Assembly: GCF_002257565.1 (NCBI RefSeq) | Contig: NZ_CP022736.1 | Coordinates: 62,001 to 126,000 of the forward strand | Direction: 5' to 3' | DNA from: Herbaspirillum sp. meg3 | GTDB lineage: Bacteria > Pseudomonadota > Gammaproteobacteria > Burkholderiales > Burkholderiaceae_D | DNA length: 64,000 nucleotides | Shown here: piece after piece, positions 46,527 to 55,459 of the stretch | Position numbering within the stretch: position 1 is the stretch's first letter | How the letters are laid out: the number at the start of each line of letters is the position of its first letter | Made by a program: the position numbers and the translations under genes | The notes under the pieces: model-generated | The model's input: the letters and a program-made list of their open reading frames with translations, nothing else | Databases searched by the model: none | Told to the model about the DNA's origin: nothing

Positions 46527-46543
46527 ATTCCCGGTTTTGTAAT
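46527..46543. promoter_or_regulatory. Candidate LysR operator at the lysR start
   Basis: ATTCCCGGTTTTGTAAT lies 3 nt before the lysR ATG (minus strand). It shares ATTCCC, G-TTT and AAT with the site near GST, so autoregulation is plausible. Confidence 0.5.
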
Positions 46544-46680
46544 GGCCAATTATGATTTCAGGGTATTCCGATTATGCCCGAGATCAGGGGCGCCACTCGT
46601 CTCCTCACTCTCATTCCGGCCCTAGGCAAGGTGAGCCAGGTAGAGCGTGTTTTACCGACGGTCAGTGAGAAACCGGATGC

Positions 46681-47928
46681 TTAATTTTGCAGCACAGTCA
46701 GTGGTCGCTGGCGCCATGCCAGCAGCGCACCGATCAGCAAGGCGGCCGCAGAGAACATCAGTCCTTGCTGCAAACCACCGCTGCGGTCGGCGATCCAGCC
46801 GACGATGCTTGGCCCGACGATCTGTCCGGCCGCAAACACGATCGTGAACGCACTGATGCCGACCGACCAGCTGGCCGGTGGCAGATTGTGCCGCACCAAT
46901 GCAGTTGTCGACGCGACTGCGGAGAGAAACACGCCGCCGAACATCAGGCCGGAAATGAACACCGCCACCGGCGCCGCAGTCACCGCCGGCAATAGGGTGG
47001 CGATGCTCAGCAAGGCATTGAGGATGGCCAGCGATTCGCCGCCCCTGAATTTGTCCAGCATGCCGGCCCACAACCGCGACGACGCCATTACGGCGACACC
47101 CAGCAGCGTATAAAACAGCGTGATCATGCCGGCCGACATGCCTTGTTCTTTCAGCAATGCAATGACAAAAGTCATGTACCCGATATAGCCTAGTCCGAAC
47201 ATGAAATATCCGGTCAGGCCGAACGCCAGGCTGCGATAGCGGACATGTCCCGCACCGCGCGCCTGCGACGGCAGATCCGGAATGCGCAGCGCCGGAGGCG
47301 CCATGAAAACCGTCGCGATCAGGCTCAGGATGCCCATCGCCAGCCACGCCCATTGCCAGCTGTGCGCGACGCCGTAGACATTCGCAGCGGCAATCGTCAA
47401 CGGCACCAGCCATGCGGAAATCACGATGCCGATACCGCTGCCGCCATAGAACACGCCTAGCAAGAATCCGGCACGTTGCGGATGCAGTGCCGCCAGGCGC
47501 GTCACCAGGATGCCACCGGTAATAAAAATGAATGCGCTGACCGCACCGGTCACGACACGCAAAAACAGCAAACTTGCCGTATCGATGAACAAGCCGGACA
47601 GGATGATGAAAAACGCTGTCGCCAGCGCCCCGCCGATCAGCATCTTGTGCGTGCCGAAGCGTCGTGCCAGCGGTGGCGTGGCGAGTGCGCCGAGCAGGTA
47701 GCCGAGCGCGTTGCCGGTGTTCATGCCACCGGCGATGAGGTAGGGCCAGCCGAGGTCGGTGCGCATTGGAGACAGCAATAGCGCATACGAGAAGCGCGCC
47801 ACGCCGAGCGCGATTGCCGTACCCAGCGACAGCGCCAGTGCCGTCAGCAGCGGATGGCGCATGATGAAATCGTGGTGTGCAGGAGAAGTAGCGCGCGCCT
47901 GTTCGGTGGCCGCAGTCGGATCATGCAT
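46681..47928 (-). CDS. MFS transporter, YbfB/YjiJ type
   Basis: This 415-residue protein has 12 TM helices. The N-terminal region LALSLGTAIALGVARFSYALLL and PLARRFGTHKMLIGG (motif A variant) and GVFYGGSGIGIVISAWL identify the YbfB/YjiJ MFS family, substrates unknown. The start ATG at 47928 was chosen for length; a Met 22 codons later (MRHPLLTALAL) is an alternative. No neighbour suggests a substrate. Confidence 0.88.
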   Translation of the reverse strand: MHDPTAATEQARATSPAHHDFIMRHPLLTALALSLGTAIALGVARFSYALLLSPMRTDLGWPYLIAGGMNTGNALGYLLGALATPPLARRFGTHKMLIGGALATAFFIILSGLFIDTASLLFLRVVTGAVSAFIFITGGILVTRLAALHPQRAGFLLGVFYGGSGIGIVISAWLVPLTIAAANVYGVAHSWQWAWLAMGILSLIATVFMAPPALRIPDLPSQARGAGHVRYRSLAFGLTGYFMFGLGYIGYMTFVIALLKEQGMSAGMITLFYTLLGVAVMASSRLWAGMLDKFRGGESLAILNALLSIATLLPAVTAAPVAVFISGLMFGGVFLSAVASTTALVRHNLPPASWSVGISAFTIVFAAGQIVGPSIVGWIADRSGGLQQGLMFSAAALLIGALLAWRQRPLTVLQN

Positions 47929-48064
47929 GGCTGGTCTTGTCTCTTGAGCATCGACGGTTGATTGCCGTCTGGTTTTTATAGTGCGCCGAAGGGGCGCGGT
48001 AGCAAAGTGGCAATGCAGACCGCGGCGCTGCTCAGAGTGTAGCGGATTGTGCCGACTCTTGTTG

Positions 48065-48724
48065 TCAGGCGTGCGCGGGTTCTGGGGAGGTTGCGTCGTC
48101 GCTGCATACGTGCAGGCAGGCATCGACCACGAGCGGCGCCAGGCGTGTGCCGCGCAAGCGTCGGATCTCCGTCAAGGCGGCGTCCATGCCGAGGCTCTTG
48201 CGATAGGGGCGGTCTTCGGACATGGATTCGACGATGTCGGCGACGGTCAGGATGCGTGACTCCAGCATGATCTGGTCGCCACGCAGGCCGCGCGGATAGC
48301 CGGAGCCGTCGAGATATTCGTGGTGGGCGTAGACGATGTCGGCAACCGGGTGCGTGAACGAGATGCGGCGCAGCACGTCGTAACTGGTCTGCACATGCGT
48401 CTTGATCAGTGTGAATTCCGCATCGGTGAGCCTGCCGGGTTTGTTGAGTATCTCCAGCGGAATGTTGACCTTGCCGATATCGTGTACCAGTGCCGCCAGA
48501 TGCAATGCTTCGAGCCGGGGCGCGTCAAGCGCCAGATGACGGCCGATGCGCAAGGCCAGCGTGGCGACACGGTTTTCGTGTTGCGGCGTGTAGTCGTCAA
48601 TCAGGTTTTGCAGCGAGAGCAGGGCATTGATTGCTTCGCGCTGAAGGATGTTGATTGACGTAGTTGGCGCAGGTGTCAATGAAAGTGGCGGCGTCGGTTC
48701 AGGTTGGTCGGTCAGATCAGGCAT
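48065..48724 (-). CDS. HD-GYP domain protein, probable c-di-GMP phosphodiesterase
   Basis: This 219-residue, almost single-domain protein has the HD-GYP motifs: VHDIGK (His 81, Asp 82), HHEYLDGSGYP (His 134-135, GYP 142-144) and the distal block VADIVESMSEDRPYRK. It lacks a sensory domain except a short Pro-rich N-terminus. It should degrade c-di-GMP to pGpG or GMP, opposing the cyclase at about 21 kb. No receiver domain precedes it. It is divergent from the following MFS gene. Confidence 0.9.
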   Translation of the reverse strand: MPDLTDQPEPTPPLSLTPAPTTSINILQREAINALLSLQNLIDDYTPQHENRVATLALRIGRHLALDAPRLEALHLAALVHDIGKVNIPLEILNKPGRLTDAEFTLIKTHVQTSYDVLRRISFTHPVADIVYAHHEYLDGSGYPRGLRGDQIMLESRILTVADIVESMSEDRPYRKSLGMDAALTEIRRLRGTRLAPLVVDACLHVCSDDATSPEPAHA

Positions 48725-48949
48725 TCAAAAAACTAAAACGGTGTCGCACAAAAAATAATGCGGGCAAAAAACAATCGTCGCATCCGGATGAAACTGCCGG
48801 ACCTTTTTCTATCTGCTGCCGTTTGAATTTGGCAGCGACTTGATGGTGCATTGACAGTAAAGCGACAGTGATTCAGCAGCGGTCTGGAAGCAATGTGGGG
48901 GGATGCGAGATAATGGCGGCTGCCAGAAGTTTAATCCTCTCTTGAATGC

Positions 48950-50128
48950 ATGACAACCGACCTGACCAATTCCACTTCTGACAATGCCAGCCTCGGGACA
49001 TTGGCGCTGCCTGTGCGATGGCGACAAGTCGCCATTCCGTTTTTCTTTTTTCTGTTGGGATTGTTGTACGCCAGCTGGGCCGCTCGCATTCCATCGATTC
49101 GCGACAACCTGCAATTGGACCCGGCCACACTGAGCCTGGTCTTGCTGTGCGGCGGTATCGGTGCGGTCGGCTCGTTTCCCCTGGCGGCATGGCTGAACGC
49201 GCATTATGGTCCACGCCGTACGACGTGGTATGCGGGGCTGGTCTTGCTGGTCACTTTGCCGCTGCTTGGCATTGCTCCCAACCTGATACTGCTCATGTTG
49301 TTCAGCGCGATGTATGGTGCGGCGTCGAGCTGCTTTGACGTCGCCATCAACGCCCTTGGCGCCGTCGCGGAAAAACAGGCCGGACGTTCCATCATGTCGC
49401 TCCTGCATGCCTGGTTCTGCGTCGGCACCTTCAGCGGCGCTTTGCTGGGCAGCGCTGTGGCTTCATTCGAGGTGGCGCCGTTCTGGCACTTCCTGGCATT
49501 GGCTCTACTGTTCCTTGTGCCATTACGCCTGGGGTATAAAGCCATGCCCAATGACCGGCCGGAGCCGAGCGCCGACAAAAAGATTTTTGCGATCCCGCAT
49601 GGTCATCTGGTGGCGCTGGGACTGATCGGTTTTTGCGGTGCGATTGTCGAGGGATCGATTGCGGACTGGAGCGGTCTGTACATGAAAGATCACATGCAGG
49701 CAGGTGATGGCGGTGCGCCGCTGGCTTATGCAGCGTTCGCCGGCATGATGCTGCTGGCGCGCCTGGTTGGCGATCGCCTGAAAGAACGCTGGGGCGCCCG
49801 CAAGGTTGTTGGATTCGGTTCGTTGCTGGCGGCAGCCGGTGTGTTCGTCGCGGTGGCGGCAATCAATATGCCGATGGCGATTATCGGGTTTGCAGTGGCA
49901 GGCAGCGGTGTGGCGATGGTGTTTCCGTTTATCTTCAGCGCAGCCGGGCGACATGGCTCGATTGCGCTGGCCGGGGTGGCGACGCTGAGTTACAGCGGCG
50001 GCCTGATCGGGCCGCCGATAGTCGGTTTTCTGGCACACGGATTCGGCCTGCAAGCAGGATTGGCGTTCATTGGCGCGCTGTGTATTGCAGTGGCGTTGGC
50101 GGCCAGCCGCGCAGTGTGGCTGGAGTAA
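48950..50128 (+). CDS. MFS transporter, YbjJ-like
   Basis: This 392-residue protein has 12 TM helices. Blocks LGLLYASWAARIPSIRDNLQL, AAWLNAHYGPRRTTW and ALGLIGFCGAIVEGSIADWSGLYM match the YbjJ-like inner-membrane MFS family. The function is unknown; some relatives relate to fucose permease. It leads a possible unit with the META lipoprotein (50-nt gap). Confidence 0.87.
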   Translation: MTTDLTNSTSDNASLGTLALPVRWRQVAIPFFFFLLGLLYASWAARIPSIRDNLQLDPATLSLVLLCGGIGAVGSFPLAAWLNAHYGPRRTTWYAGLVLLVTLPLLGIAPNLILLMLFSAMYGAASSCFDVAINALGAVAEKQAGRSIMSLLHAWFCVGTFSGALLGSAVASFEVAPFWHFLALALLFLVPLRLGYKAMPNDRPEPSADKKIFAIPHGHLVALGLIGFCGAIVEGSIADWSGLYMKDHMQAGDGGAPLAYAAFAGMMLLARLVGDRLKERWGARKVVGFGSLLAAAGVFVAVAAINMPMAIIGFAVAGSGVAMVFPFIFSAAGRHGSIALAGVATLSYSGGLIGPPIVGFLAHGFGLQAGLAFIGALCIAVALAASRAVWLE

Positions 50129-50177
50129 GTCCGAAATAGTCCGAATTGATTCTTACCGGTAGAAGGAGAGTTCGCAC

Positions 50178-50657
50178 ATGAAACAATATCTGGCAGTGAT
50201 GACCACCGCGATGGTGGCCGTAATGGGGCTGGCGGCCTGTGCGGCGCAGCCGTCGACCGATACCACGGCAGGTCTGACAAGCGCGCAGTGGGAGCTGACC
50301 AACTGGCCGGGCCATGAGATTCCACACGGCGATAATGGCGAGCCGGTGATCCTGAATTTTCAGGACAATGGCAAAGAAGCCAGCGTCAGCGGCCGCGCAT
50401 GGTGCAACCGATTTACCGCGCCCTATGTGCTGCGCGAAGGCAGCCGTTTAACGATAGGGCATGCTGCCGCCACGCGCATGGCATGCATGGGCAAGGCGAT
50501 GGAGTTTGAGTCGGCTTTCCTCGACAAGCTGCAGGCGCTGGATCGTTACCAGATCGATGGCGACAGCCTGAAATTGTTTGCCGTCGACGGCGAAGTCATG
50601 ACGCTGCAGGCCCGCAAGAAAGAGGCGGCGCCATCCTCCGGTGTCAGCGGCAAGTAG
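50178..50657 (+). CDS. META/HslJ-type domain lipoprotein
   Basis: This 159-residue protein has a lipobox (LAAC, Cys 21). The mature domain resembles META/HslJ: SAQWELTNWPGHEIP, ASVSGRAWCNRFTAPY and AATRMACMGKAMEFESAFL, with the typical Cys pair. HslJ-type proteins are envelope stress-related. A good RBS (AGAAGGAGAG) precedes. It could be co-transcribed with the downstream hydrolase (45-nt gap). Confidence 0.82.
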   Translation: MKQYLAVMTTAMVAVMGLAACAAQPSTDTTAGLTSAQWELTNWPGHEIPHGDNGEPVILNFQDNGKEASVSGRAWCNRFTAPYVLREGSRLTIGHAAATRMACMGKAMEFESAFLDKLQALDRYQIDGDSLKLFAVDGEVMTLQARKKEAAPSSGVSGK

Positions 50658-50702
50658 AACTCATACAAGTCATACCCTCGAACAAGGAAAGAGAAAAAGA
50701 AA

Positions 50703-51398
50703 ATGCGCGACCTGGTTTTTTTGCCCGGCTTCATGTTGAACGCCTCCCTCTGGGATGACATGCGTAGCGATCTTGCCACGTTGGGCAGCCTGCATTTCGG
50801 TGATCTGGGGCAGGATGATTCCATTGCCGCGATGGCCGATCGCGTCCTGTCGGCGGCGCCGGAGAAGTTCGTGCTGTTCGGCTTTTCGATGGGCGGCTTT
50901 GTGGCGCAGGCGATTACCCTGAAAGCGCCGGAGCGTGTTCTTGGACTGGGCTTGCTCAATACCTCCTCGCGTCCGCAAAGCGAAAAGGAATCTGCCGGCA
51001 CGCTGGCGCAGATCGCGCTGGCAGAGAAGACGCCTTTCAAGGGATTGACCTCGCGCGCACTGGCGTCGTCGTTGCATCCGGACCGTTCGACGGATCAGGG
51101 TTTGTTGCAACGTTTGCAAGCGATGGCGCTGGCCAACGGCAAGGAGGTTTTTCTGCGGCAGCTATCGACGCTGCGCGACGGCAGCTATGCCGACCTGCAC
51201 CGCATCAAGAGCCCAACGCTGATCGTGGCGAGCGACGCCGATCGTCTGCGTACGGTGGAAGAATCGGAAGAAATGGCGCAGCGCATTCCCTCAGCGCGCT
51301 TTGAGATCGTGCGTGATTGCGGGCATATGACGCCGATGGAAAAGCCTGAGGAACTGTTCCGCATCATCCGCGATTGGATCGCGGCCTCGCGGTTGTAA
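50703..51398 (+). CDS. Alpha/beta hydrolase
   Basis: This 231-residue hydrolase has nucleophile elbow GFSMGG (Ser 62), a catalytic Asp region SPTLIVASDADRLRTVE and the His in CGHMTPMEKPEEL. The N-terminus lacks a signal, so it is cytoplasmic. The substrate is an ester, amide or similar; no pathway context. AAGGAAAG upstream is a good RBS. Confidence 0.87.
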   Translation: MRDLVFLPGFMLNASLWDDMRSDLATLGSLHFGDLGQDDSIAAMADRVLSAAPEKFVLFGFSMGGFVAQAITLKAPERVLGLGLLNTSSRPQSEKESAGTLAQIALAEKTPFKGLTSRALASSLHPDRSTDQGLLQRLQAMALANGKEVFLRQLSTLRDGSYADLHRIKSPTLIVASDADRLRTVEESEEMAQRIPSARFEIVRDCGHMTPMEKPEELFRIIRDWIAASRL

Positions 51399-51420
51399 AG
51401 CACGGTTTAAAGCACCAATG

Positions 51421-51448
51421 CAATACGCCGCTCGTAAGCGGCGTATTG
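51421..51448. terminator. Hairpin after the hydrolase gene, terminator-like
   Basis: CAATACGCCGCT-CGTA-AGCGGCGTATTG is a perfect 12-bp stem. No T-run follows, so it is a weak terminator or stabilising stem. Confidence 0.45.
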
Positions 51449-51585
51449 TGGCATCGGCTGTATGTAGACGACCGGTTTCCGCCGGTCTGCGTCCTCACGT
51501 CAACGATGCAAGTGTCATTACCAGGTCTCTTGATTTTCTGTCAATGCGCGCTGTTCCCGCGCTGCTTCGAATCACATCAGTGCGC

Positions 51586-51852
51586 CTAGTGCGACTTATC
51601 GTAAGGATCATCCTTGCGAGGGGCTTCGCTGGCGCGTTTGCCACTGCCCTTGTTCATCTCATCAAGTCCGCCGCTGCCGCGCAGGTCGGTGTCTACCTGG
51701 CCTTCGCGGATGTCCTCATAAGCGCGGCGCATCTCCTTCTGATCCACATCGCTGCGCTGGCTATCGCCTGACTGATCATGCTCATGGGGGAGACGGGCTT
51801 TGTGTTCCGGTTTTGGATGGCGGTCTTTTCTGGTGCGGAGAAAGCTGGTCAT
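51586..51852 (-). CDS. Small hydrophilic protein of unknown function
   Basis: This 88-residue protein starts at the ATG at 51852 with GAGGACTTT upstream, rather than at the longer ORF start. It is highly charged and probably partly disordered (RKDRHPKPEHKARLPHEHDQ, DIREGQVDTDLRG, GKRASEAPRKDD). I recognise no domain. Similar small charged proteins occur in Burkholderiales. It is convergent with the hydrolase gene, behind the hairpin. Confidence 0.6.
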   Translation of the reverse strand: MTSFLRTRKDRHPKPEHKARLPHEHDQSGDSQRSDVDQKEMRRAYEDIREGQVDTDLRGSGGLDEMNKGSGKRASEAPRKDDPYDKSH

Positions 51853-52064
51853 AAAGTCCTCACGTGTATGTTGTCCGAACCAGTACGACATACAAGCGGG
51901 AAAGAAGTGCCGAAGAAGTGAAGTTAGTTACAAAGTCATTTGCAATCAATGATTTTGTCCGACAGAACCCGTCTGTCGGAGTCGGATCGGCGAGCGGGCC
52001 GGTCAGCCCACAAAGCCTTTCTGGTATTGGCGATCCGGCGATGTCTCACATCGTCGGCAACTAC

Positions 52065-53036
52065 TTAAATGGCGAGGCGTTGACGCGCCGCAGCGTATTC
52101 TTTTTCCAGGCGATCCACCATTTCGGCCACCGTAGGCACGTCATCCATCAGACCCACCGCCTGGCCTGCGCCCCAGATATCGCGCCATGCTTTGGCTTTG
52201 GTGTCGCCGCCGGAACCGAAGTTCATCTTGGTCTTGTCCGCTTCCGGCAGATTGTCGGGGTCAAGCCCGGCATTGACGATGGACTTCTTCAGGTAGTTGC
52301 CGTGCACGCCGGTAAACAAGTTGGTGTAGACCACATCGGCAGCGGTCGAATCGACGATGGCCTGTCGATACTCGTCGGTGACGTTGGCCTCTTTTGTCGC
52401 GAGCCAGCGGGAACCGATATAAGCCAGATCCGCGCCCATGGCTTGTGCCGACAGGATGGCATCGCCCGTGGCGATGGCGCCCGACAGAATCAGCGGGCCT
52501 TTGAAGAACTTGCGCACCTCGCCCACCAGTGCAAACGGCGACAGCGCACCGGCATGCCCGCCGGCACCGGCCGCGACCAGAATCAGGCCGTCGACGCCGG
52601 CTTCCAATGCCTTCTGCGCATGGCGGATCGAAATCACGTCATGCAGCACGATGCCGCCATAGCTGTGGATGGCATCCAGCATTTCCTTCGGTGGTGCACG
52701 CAGGCTGGAGATGATGATCGGCACGCGATGCTTCACGCAGACTTCCACATCGTGGGCAAGGCGGTCATTGGACTGATGCACGATCTGGTTGACCGCGATC
52801 GGGCCAATGATGGCATCGGGGTGAGCCGCTTTGTATTCCGCCAGTTCTGTCTGCAATTGCGTCAGCCAGACGTCGAGTTGCTCAGCCGGCCGCGCGTTGA
52901 GTGCCGGGAAGGAGCCGACAATACCCGCCTTGCATTGGGCCGCTACCAGCGCAGGGCTGCTGGCGATGAACATCGGCGAAGCAATCACGGGCAAACGAAG
53001 GTTTTGCAGAATGGCAGGGATGGTGCGATTGGGCAT
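52065..53036 (-). CDS. Nitronate monooxygenase (NMO/NPD family)
   Basis: This 323-residue TIM-barrel FMN enzyme has FMN-binding blocks LPVIASPMFIASSP, LILVAAGAGGHAG, ILSGAIATGDAILSAQAMGAD and YIGSRWLAT. It oxidises nitronates, such as propionate 3-nitronate, to aldehydes or keto acids with nitrite release (family knowledge). The start at 53036 is standard. It stands alone. Confidence 0.9.
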   Translation of the reverse strand: MPNRTIPAILQNLRLPVIASPMFIASSPALVAAQCKAGIVGSFPALNARPAEQLDVWLTQLQTELAEYKAAHPDAIIGPIAVNQIVHQSNDRLAHDVEVCVKHRVPIIISSLRAPPKEMLDAIHSYGGIVLHDVISIRHAQKALEAGVDGLILVAAGAGGHAGALSPFALVGEVRKFFKGPLILSGAIATGDAILSAQAMGADLAYIGSRWLATKEANVTDEYRQAIVDSTAADVVYTNLFTGVHGNYLKKSIVNAGLDPDNLPEADKTKMNFGSGGDTKAKAWRDIWGAGQAVGLMDDVPTVAEMVDRLEKEYAAARQRLAI

Positions 53037-53278
53037 GGCAGCGTCTCATCGTTGTAGGTAATCCGAAGATTATAGGATAAAAATATTACGATCGTGCTTT
53101 TTTGTGTTGTTGTCTCAAATGATTTTTGCCTTTGGTCGAACTTTTCATTTTGTAATCATGTTATTTTTTCTACAAGTCAGCCGATAAATACTTCTGCACT
53201 TACATGGCACATGACTTGCATCCATGTAAGCAGGCCAATCCTGGCTGAATCCAAGGTAATCTTTCCGAGGGGGGATAT
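53037..53278. other. AT-rich gap with inverted repeat
   Basis: This gap contains CTTACATGG (53199-53207) and CCATGTAAG (53222-53230), a perfect 9-bp inverted repeat with 14-nt spacer, upstream of the small membrane protein gene. It could be an operator or leader hairpin. Nothing else is firm. Confidence 0.4.
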
Positions 53279-53401
53279 ATGGATACCTTTCTGATCGTGG
53301 CCGCCATTGCCGGCGGACTTATCGGTGCTGCAGCTCTGCATAGCCGCTATTTGCAGGCACGTCTGAAACATATACGTACCCGTAGTCGCTATACGCACTG
53401 A
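53279..53401 (+). CDS. Predicted 40-residue membrane protein
   Basis: The ORF begins MDTFLIVAAIAGGLIGAAAL, a single TM helix, followed by a strongly basic tail ending HIRTRSRYTH. The ATG at 53279 is preceded by a G-rich Shine-Dalgarno GAGGGGGG with about 6 nt spacing. The size (40 aa) puts it below usual cut-offs. A stable hairpin (GCATCGCCC-GT-GGGTGATGC, 53451-53470) follows and may end the transcript. Function unknown; topology N-out or N-in with basic tail inside is expected. Confidence 0.6.
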   Translation: MDTFLIVAAIAGGLIGAAALHSRYLQARLKHIRTRSRYTH

Positions 53402-53450
53402 CACATACAGCAATAACAGCAACCAGAACAAAGTAGTAAAGATGACACAG

Positions 53451-53470
53451 GCATCGCCCGTGGGTGATGC
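53451..53470. terminator. Stem-loop after the small membrane protein gene
   Basis: GCATCGCCC (53451-53459) and GGGTGATGC (53462-53470) pair with a 2-nt loop and one G-U. No T-run follows, so it is at best a weak terminator; it could instead be part of the MCP leader. Confidence 0.4.
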
Positions 53471-53532
53471 TGTGTGGTCTTCAGCCGCTGTGCTTCCCCG
53501 GCGCCGATCAAGCTTTTTTCTTTGTAGAAATC

Positions 53533-53540
53533 AAGGAGGG
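53533..53540 (+). promoter_or_regulatory. Strong Shine-Dalgarno without a standard start at optimal distance
   Basis: AAGGAGGG lies 15 nt before the TTG at 53556 but 6 nt before an in-frame ACG at 53547. Initiation at ACG, or an ATG-to-ACG change, is possible. Confidence 0.55.
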
Positions 53541-53555
53541 TAGGTCACGGGCAAG

Positions 53556-55382
53556 TTGTTTACGTTGAAGCGAAGTTTTTTGCTGTTTTTTGTTGTGCTC
53601 GCCGTGTTGTCAATCTTGATGGCAGGTGCGTTGCAGCTGGTCTTGCGCGCGCAGAATGAGATCGAGAGATCCGGTGACGCCCGCTACAATTCCTTCAAGC
53701 TCGCCACGGAAGTCCGCAATACTTCTGAACGCTTGACGGCTGCAGTGCGCAGCTACGTTGTCACGGGAGACGCCAGGTACGAAGCGCTCTATTGGGAGAT
53801 CGTTGCCATCGTCGACGGCAAGAAACCACGCCCGGACGGTCGCACCATTCCTCTTGTTGATCTGATGAAACAAGCCGGTTTTACCGAGCAGGAATTCGCC
53901 AAGCTCAACGAAGCGCAGTCGCTCTCCATCGGTCTCATCAAGACTGAAGAAGTCGCCATGCATGCCGTCAAGGGAGAATATGACGACGGCGCCGGGAAGT
54001 TCACCAAAAAGGATGAACCAAACCTGGAAACGGCGCGCAAACTGGTGCACGACGACGCTTATGAAAAGAAGAGCGCCGCCATCATGAAGCCGATTAACGA
54101 ATTTCAGCAACTGCTCGATCAACGTACTTCCCGCGAGCTGGACAAGGCGCGCGCCGAAGGCAGGAAAGCTTATATCGTGGCGATTGCGATGTTGATCCTG
54201 ATGCTCATCATTTCCGTGGCCGTGCTGTATGCACTTTACGTGCTGATCAAGAAGCAACTTGACCAAAGCCTCGACGCAGCAGAAAAACTGGCTACTGGCG
54301 ACCTTACCGTCAAGCTCAATATTGAGCGCGACGATGAAATCGGCCGGCTCATGGCTGCCATCAACGGCATCGGTGAAGGTTTGGCGAGCGTTGTCGGCAA
54401 TGTGCGCAGCGGCACCGAAACCATCAATGTCGCATCGAAAGAAATTGCCATCGGCAACGCCGATCTGTCCAGCCGTACCGAATCGCAAGCATCAGGGTTG
54501 GAAGAAACCGCCAGCTCGATGGAAGAACTGACTTCCACCGTGCGCCAGAACGCCGACAATGCGCGTCAGGCCAACTCGCTGGTGACGTCGGCGTCCGAAC
54601 TTGCAATCAAGGGCGGTGAGGTAGTCGGCAATGTCGTGCAGACCATGGGATCGATCAAGGAAAGCTCCAGCAAGATCGTCGACATCATTAGTGTGATCGA
54701 CGGGATCGCCTTCCAAACCAATATCCTTGCGTTGAACGCCGCGGTGGAAGCCGCCCGGGCCGGAGAGCAGGGCCGTGGGTTTGCAGTGGTGGCTTCTGAA
54801 GTGCGCAGTCTGGCACAGCGCTCTGCATCTGCCGCCAAGGAAATCAAGGAACTCATCGGCGACTCGGTCGGCAAGGTCGATGCCGGAGGAAAACTGGTCG
54901 ACGAAGCCCGCGCAACGATGGGGGAGATCGTTACCTCGGTCAAGCACGTGGCCGACATCATGGGCGAAATTACAGCGGCGAGTCAGGAGCAAAGCGTCGG
55001 CATCGAAAGCGTCAATCGCGCCATTACGCAGATGGACGAAATCACGCAGCAAAATGCAGCGCTGGTGGAGCAGGCTGCGGCAGCCGCAGAGAGTCTGCAA
55101 GAACAGGCCGATCTGCTGACGGAGGCAGTCAGTGTATTCAAGCTGTCAAGCGGACATCACGGTGACGTGCGCGCGGTTGCTTCCGCAGCAGTGCCAAAGA
55201 CATCAACAAAGCCAACAACGCCGGCATACAAGGCAGCGCCGGCATCGAAGTCATGGGCCGAACCCGCCAAGCCATCCGGACCGCCTAAATCTGTCAGCAA
55301 ACCTGCACTTCCGGCGGCATCGCCGGCTGGCGAGAAGACCAAACCGGCAACCACCGACGAAAATTCCTGGGAAGAATTCTAG
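53556..55382 (+). CDS. Methyl-accepting chemotaxis protein with C-terminal SWEEF
   Basis: This chemoreceptor has 608 residues from the TTG at 53556 (or 611 from ACG 53547). TM1 lies at about 8-28 and the long sensor (about residues 30-205) is helical, with VRSYVVTGDARYEALYWEIV typical of CHASE3/4HB-like domains. TM2 is near 212-235, followed by HAMP, then the signalling domain with IDGIAFQTNILALNAAVEA and GRGFAVVASEVRSLAQR. A Pro/Ala/Lys-rich flexible tail ends in SWEEF, a CheR-binding pentapeptide variant. No ATG is available for the start. Confidence 0.9.
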   Translation: MFTLKRSFLLFFVVLAVLSILMAGALQLVLRAQNEIERSGDARYNSFKLATEVRNTSERLTAAVRSYVVTGDARYEALYWEIVAIVDGKKPRPDGRTIPLVDLMKQAGFTEQEFAKLNEAQSLSIGLIKTEEVAMHAVKGEYDDGAGKFTKKDEPNLETARKLVHDDAYEKKSAAIMKPINEFQQLLDQRTSRELDKARAEGRKAYIVAIAMLILMLIISVAVLYALYVLIKKQLDQSLDAAEKLATGDLTVKLNIERDDEIGRLMAAINGIGEGLASVVGNVRSGTETINVASKEIAIGNADLSSRTESQASGLEETASSMEELTSTVRQNADNARQANSLVTSASELAIKGGEVVGNVVQTMGSIKESSSKIVDIISVIDGIAFQTNILALNAAVEAARAGEQGRGFAVVASEVRSLAQRSASAAKEIKELIGDSVGKVDAGGKLVDEARATMGEIVTSVKHVADIMGEITAASQEQSVGIESVNRAITQMDEITQQNAALVEQAAAAAESLQEQADLLTEAVSVFKLSSGHHGDVRAVASAAVPKTSTKPTTPAYKAAPASKSWAEPAKPSGPPKSVSKPALPAASPAGEKTKPATTDENSWEEF

Positions 55383-55399
55383 TCCGGCCTGACCAAACA

Positions 55400-55440
55400 A
55401 AAAGCGGCGTGACCGGAGATGGCCACGCCGCTTTTAATTT
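55400..55440. terminator. Bidirectional terminator between MCP and HMG-CoA lyase genes
   Basis: AAAAGCGGCGTG (55400-55411), 12-nt loop, CACGCCGCTTTT (55424-55435) then AATTT. It has T-runs in both directions and convergent genes on either side. Confidence 0.87.
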
Positions 55441-55459
55441 CAGACAACTCAAACCGCTC

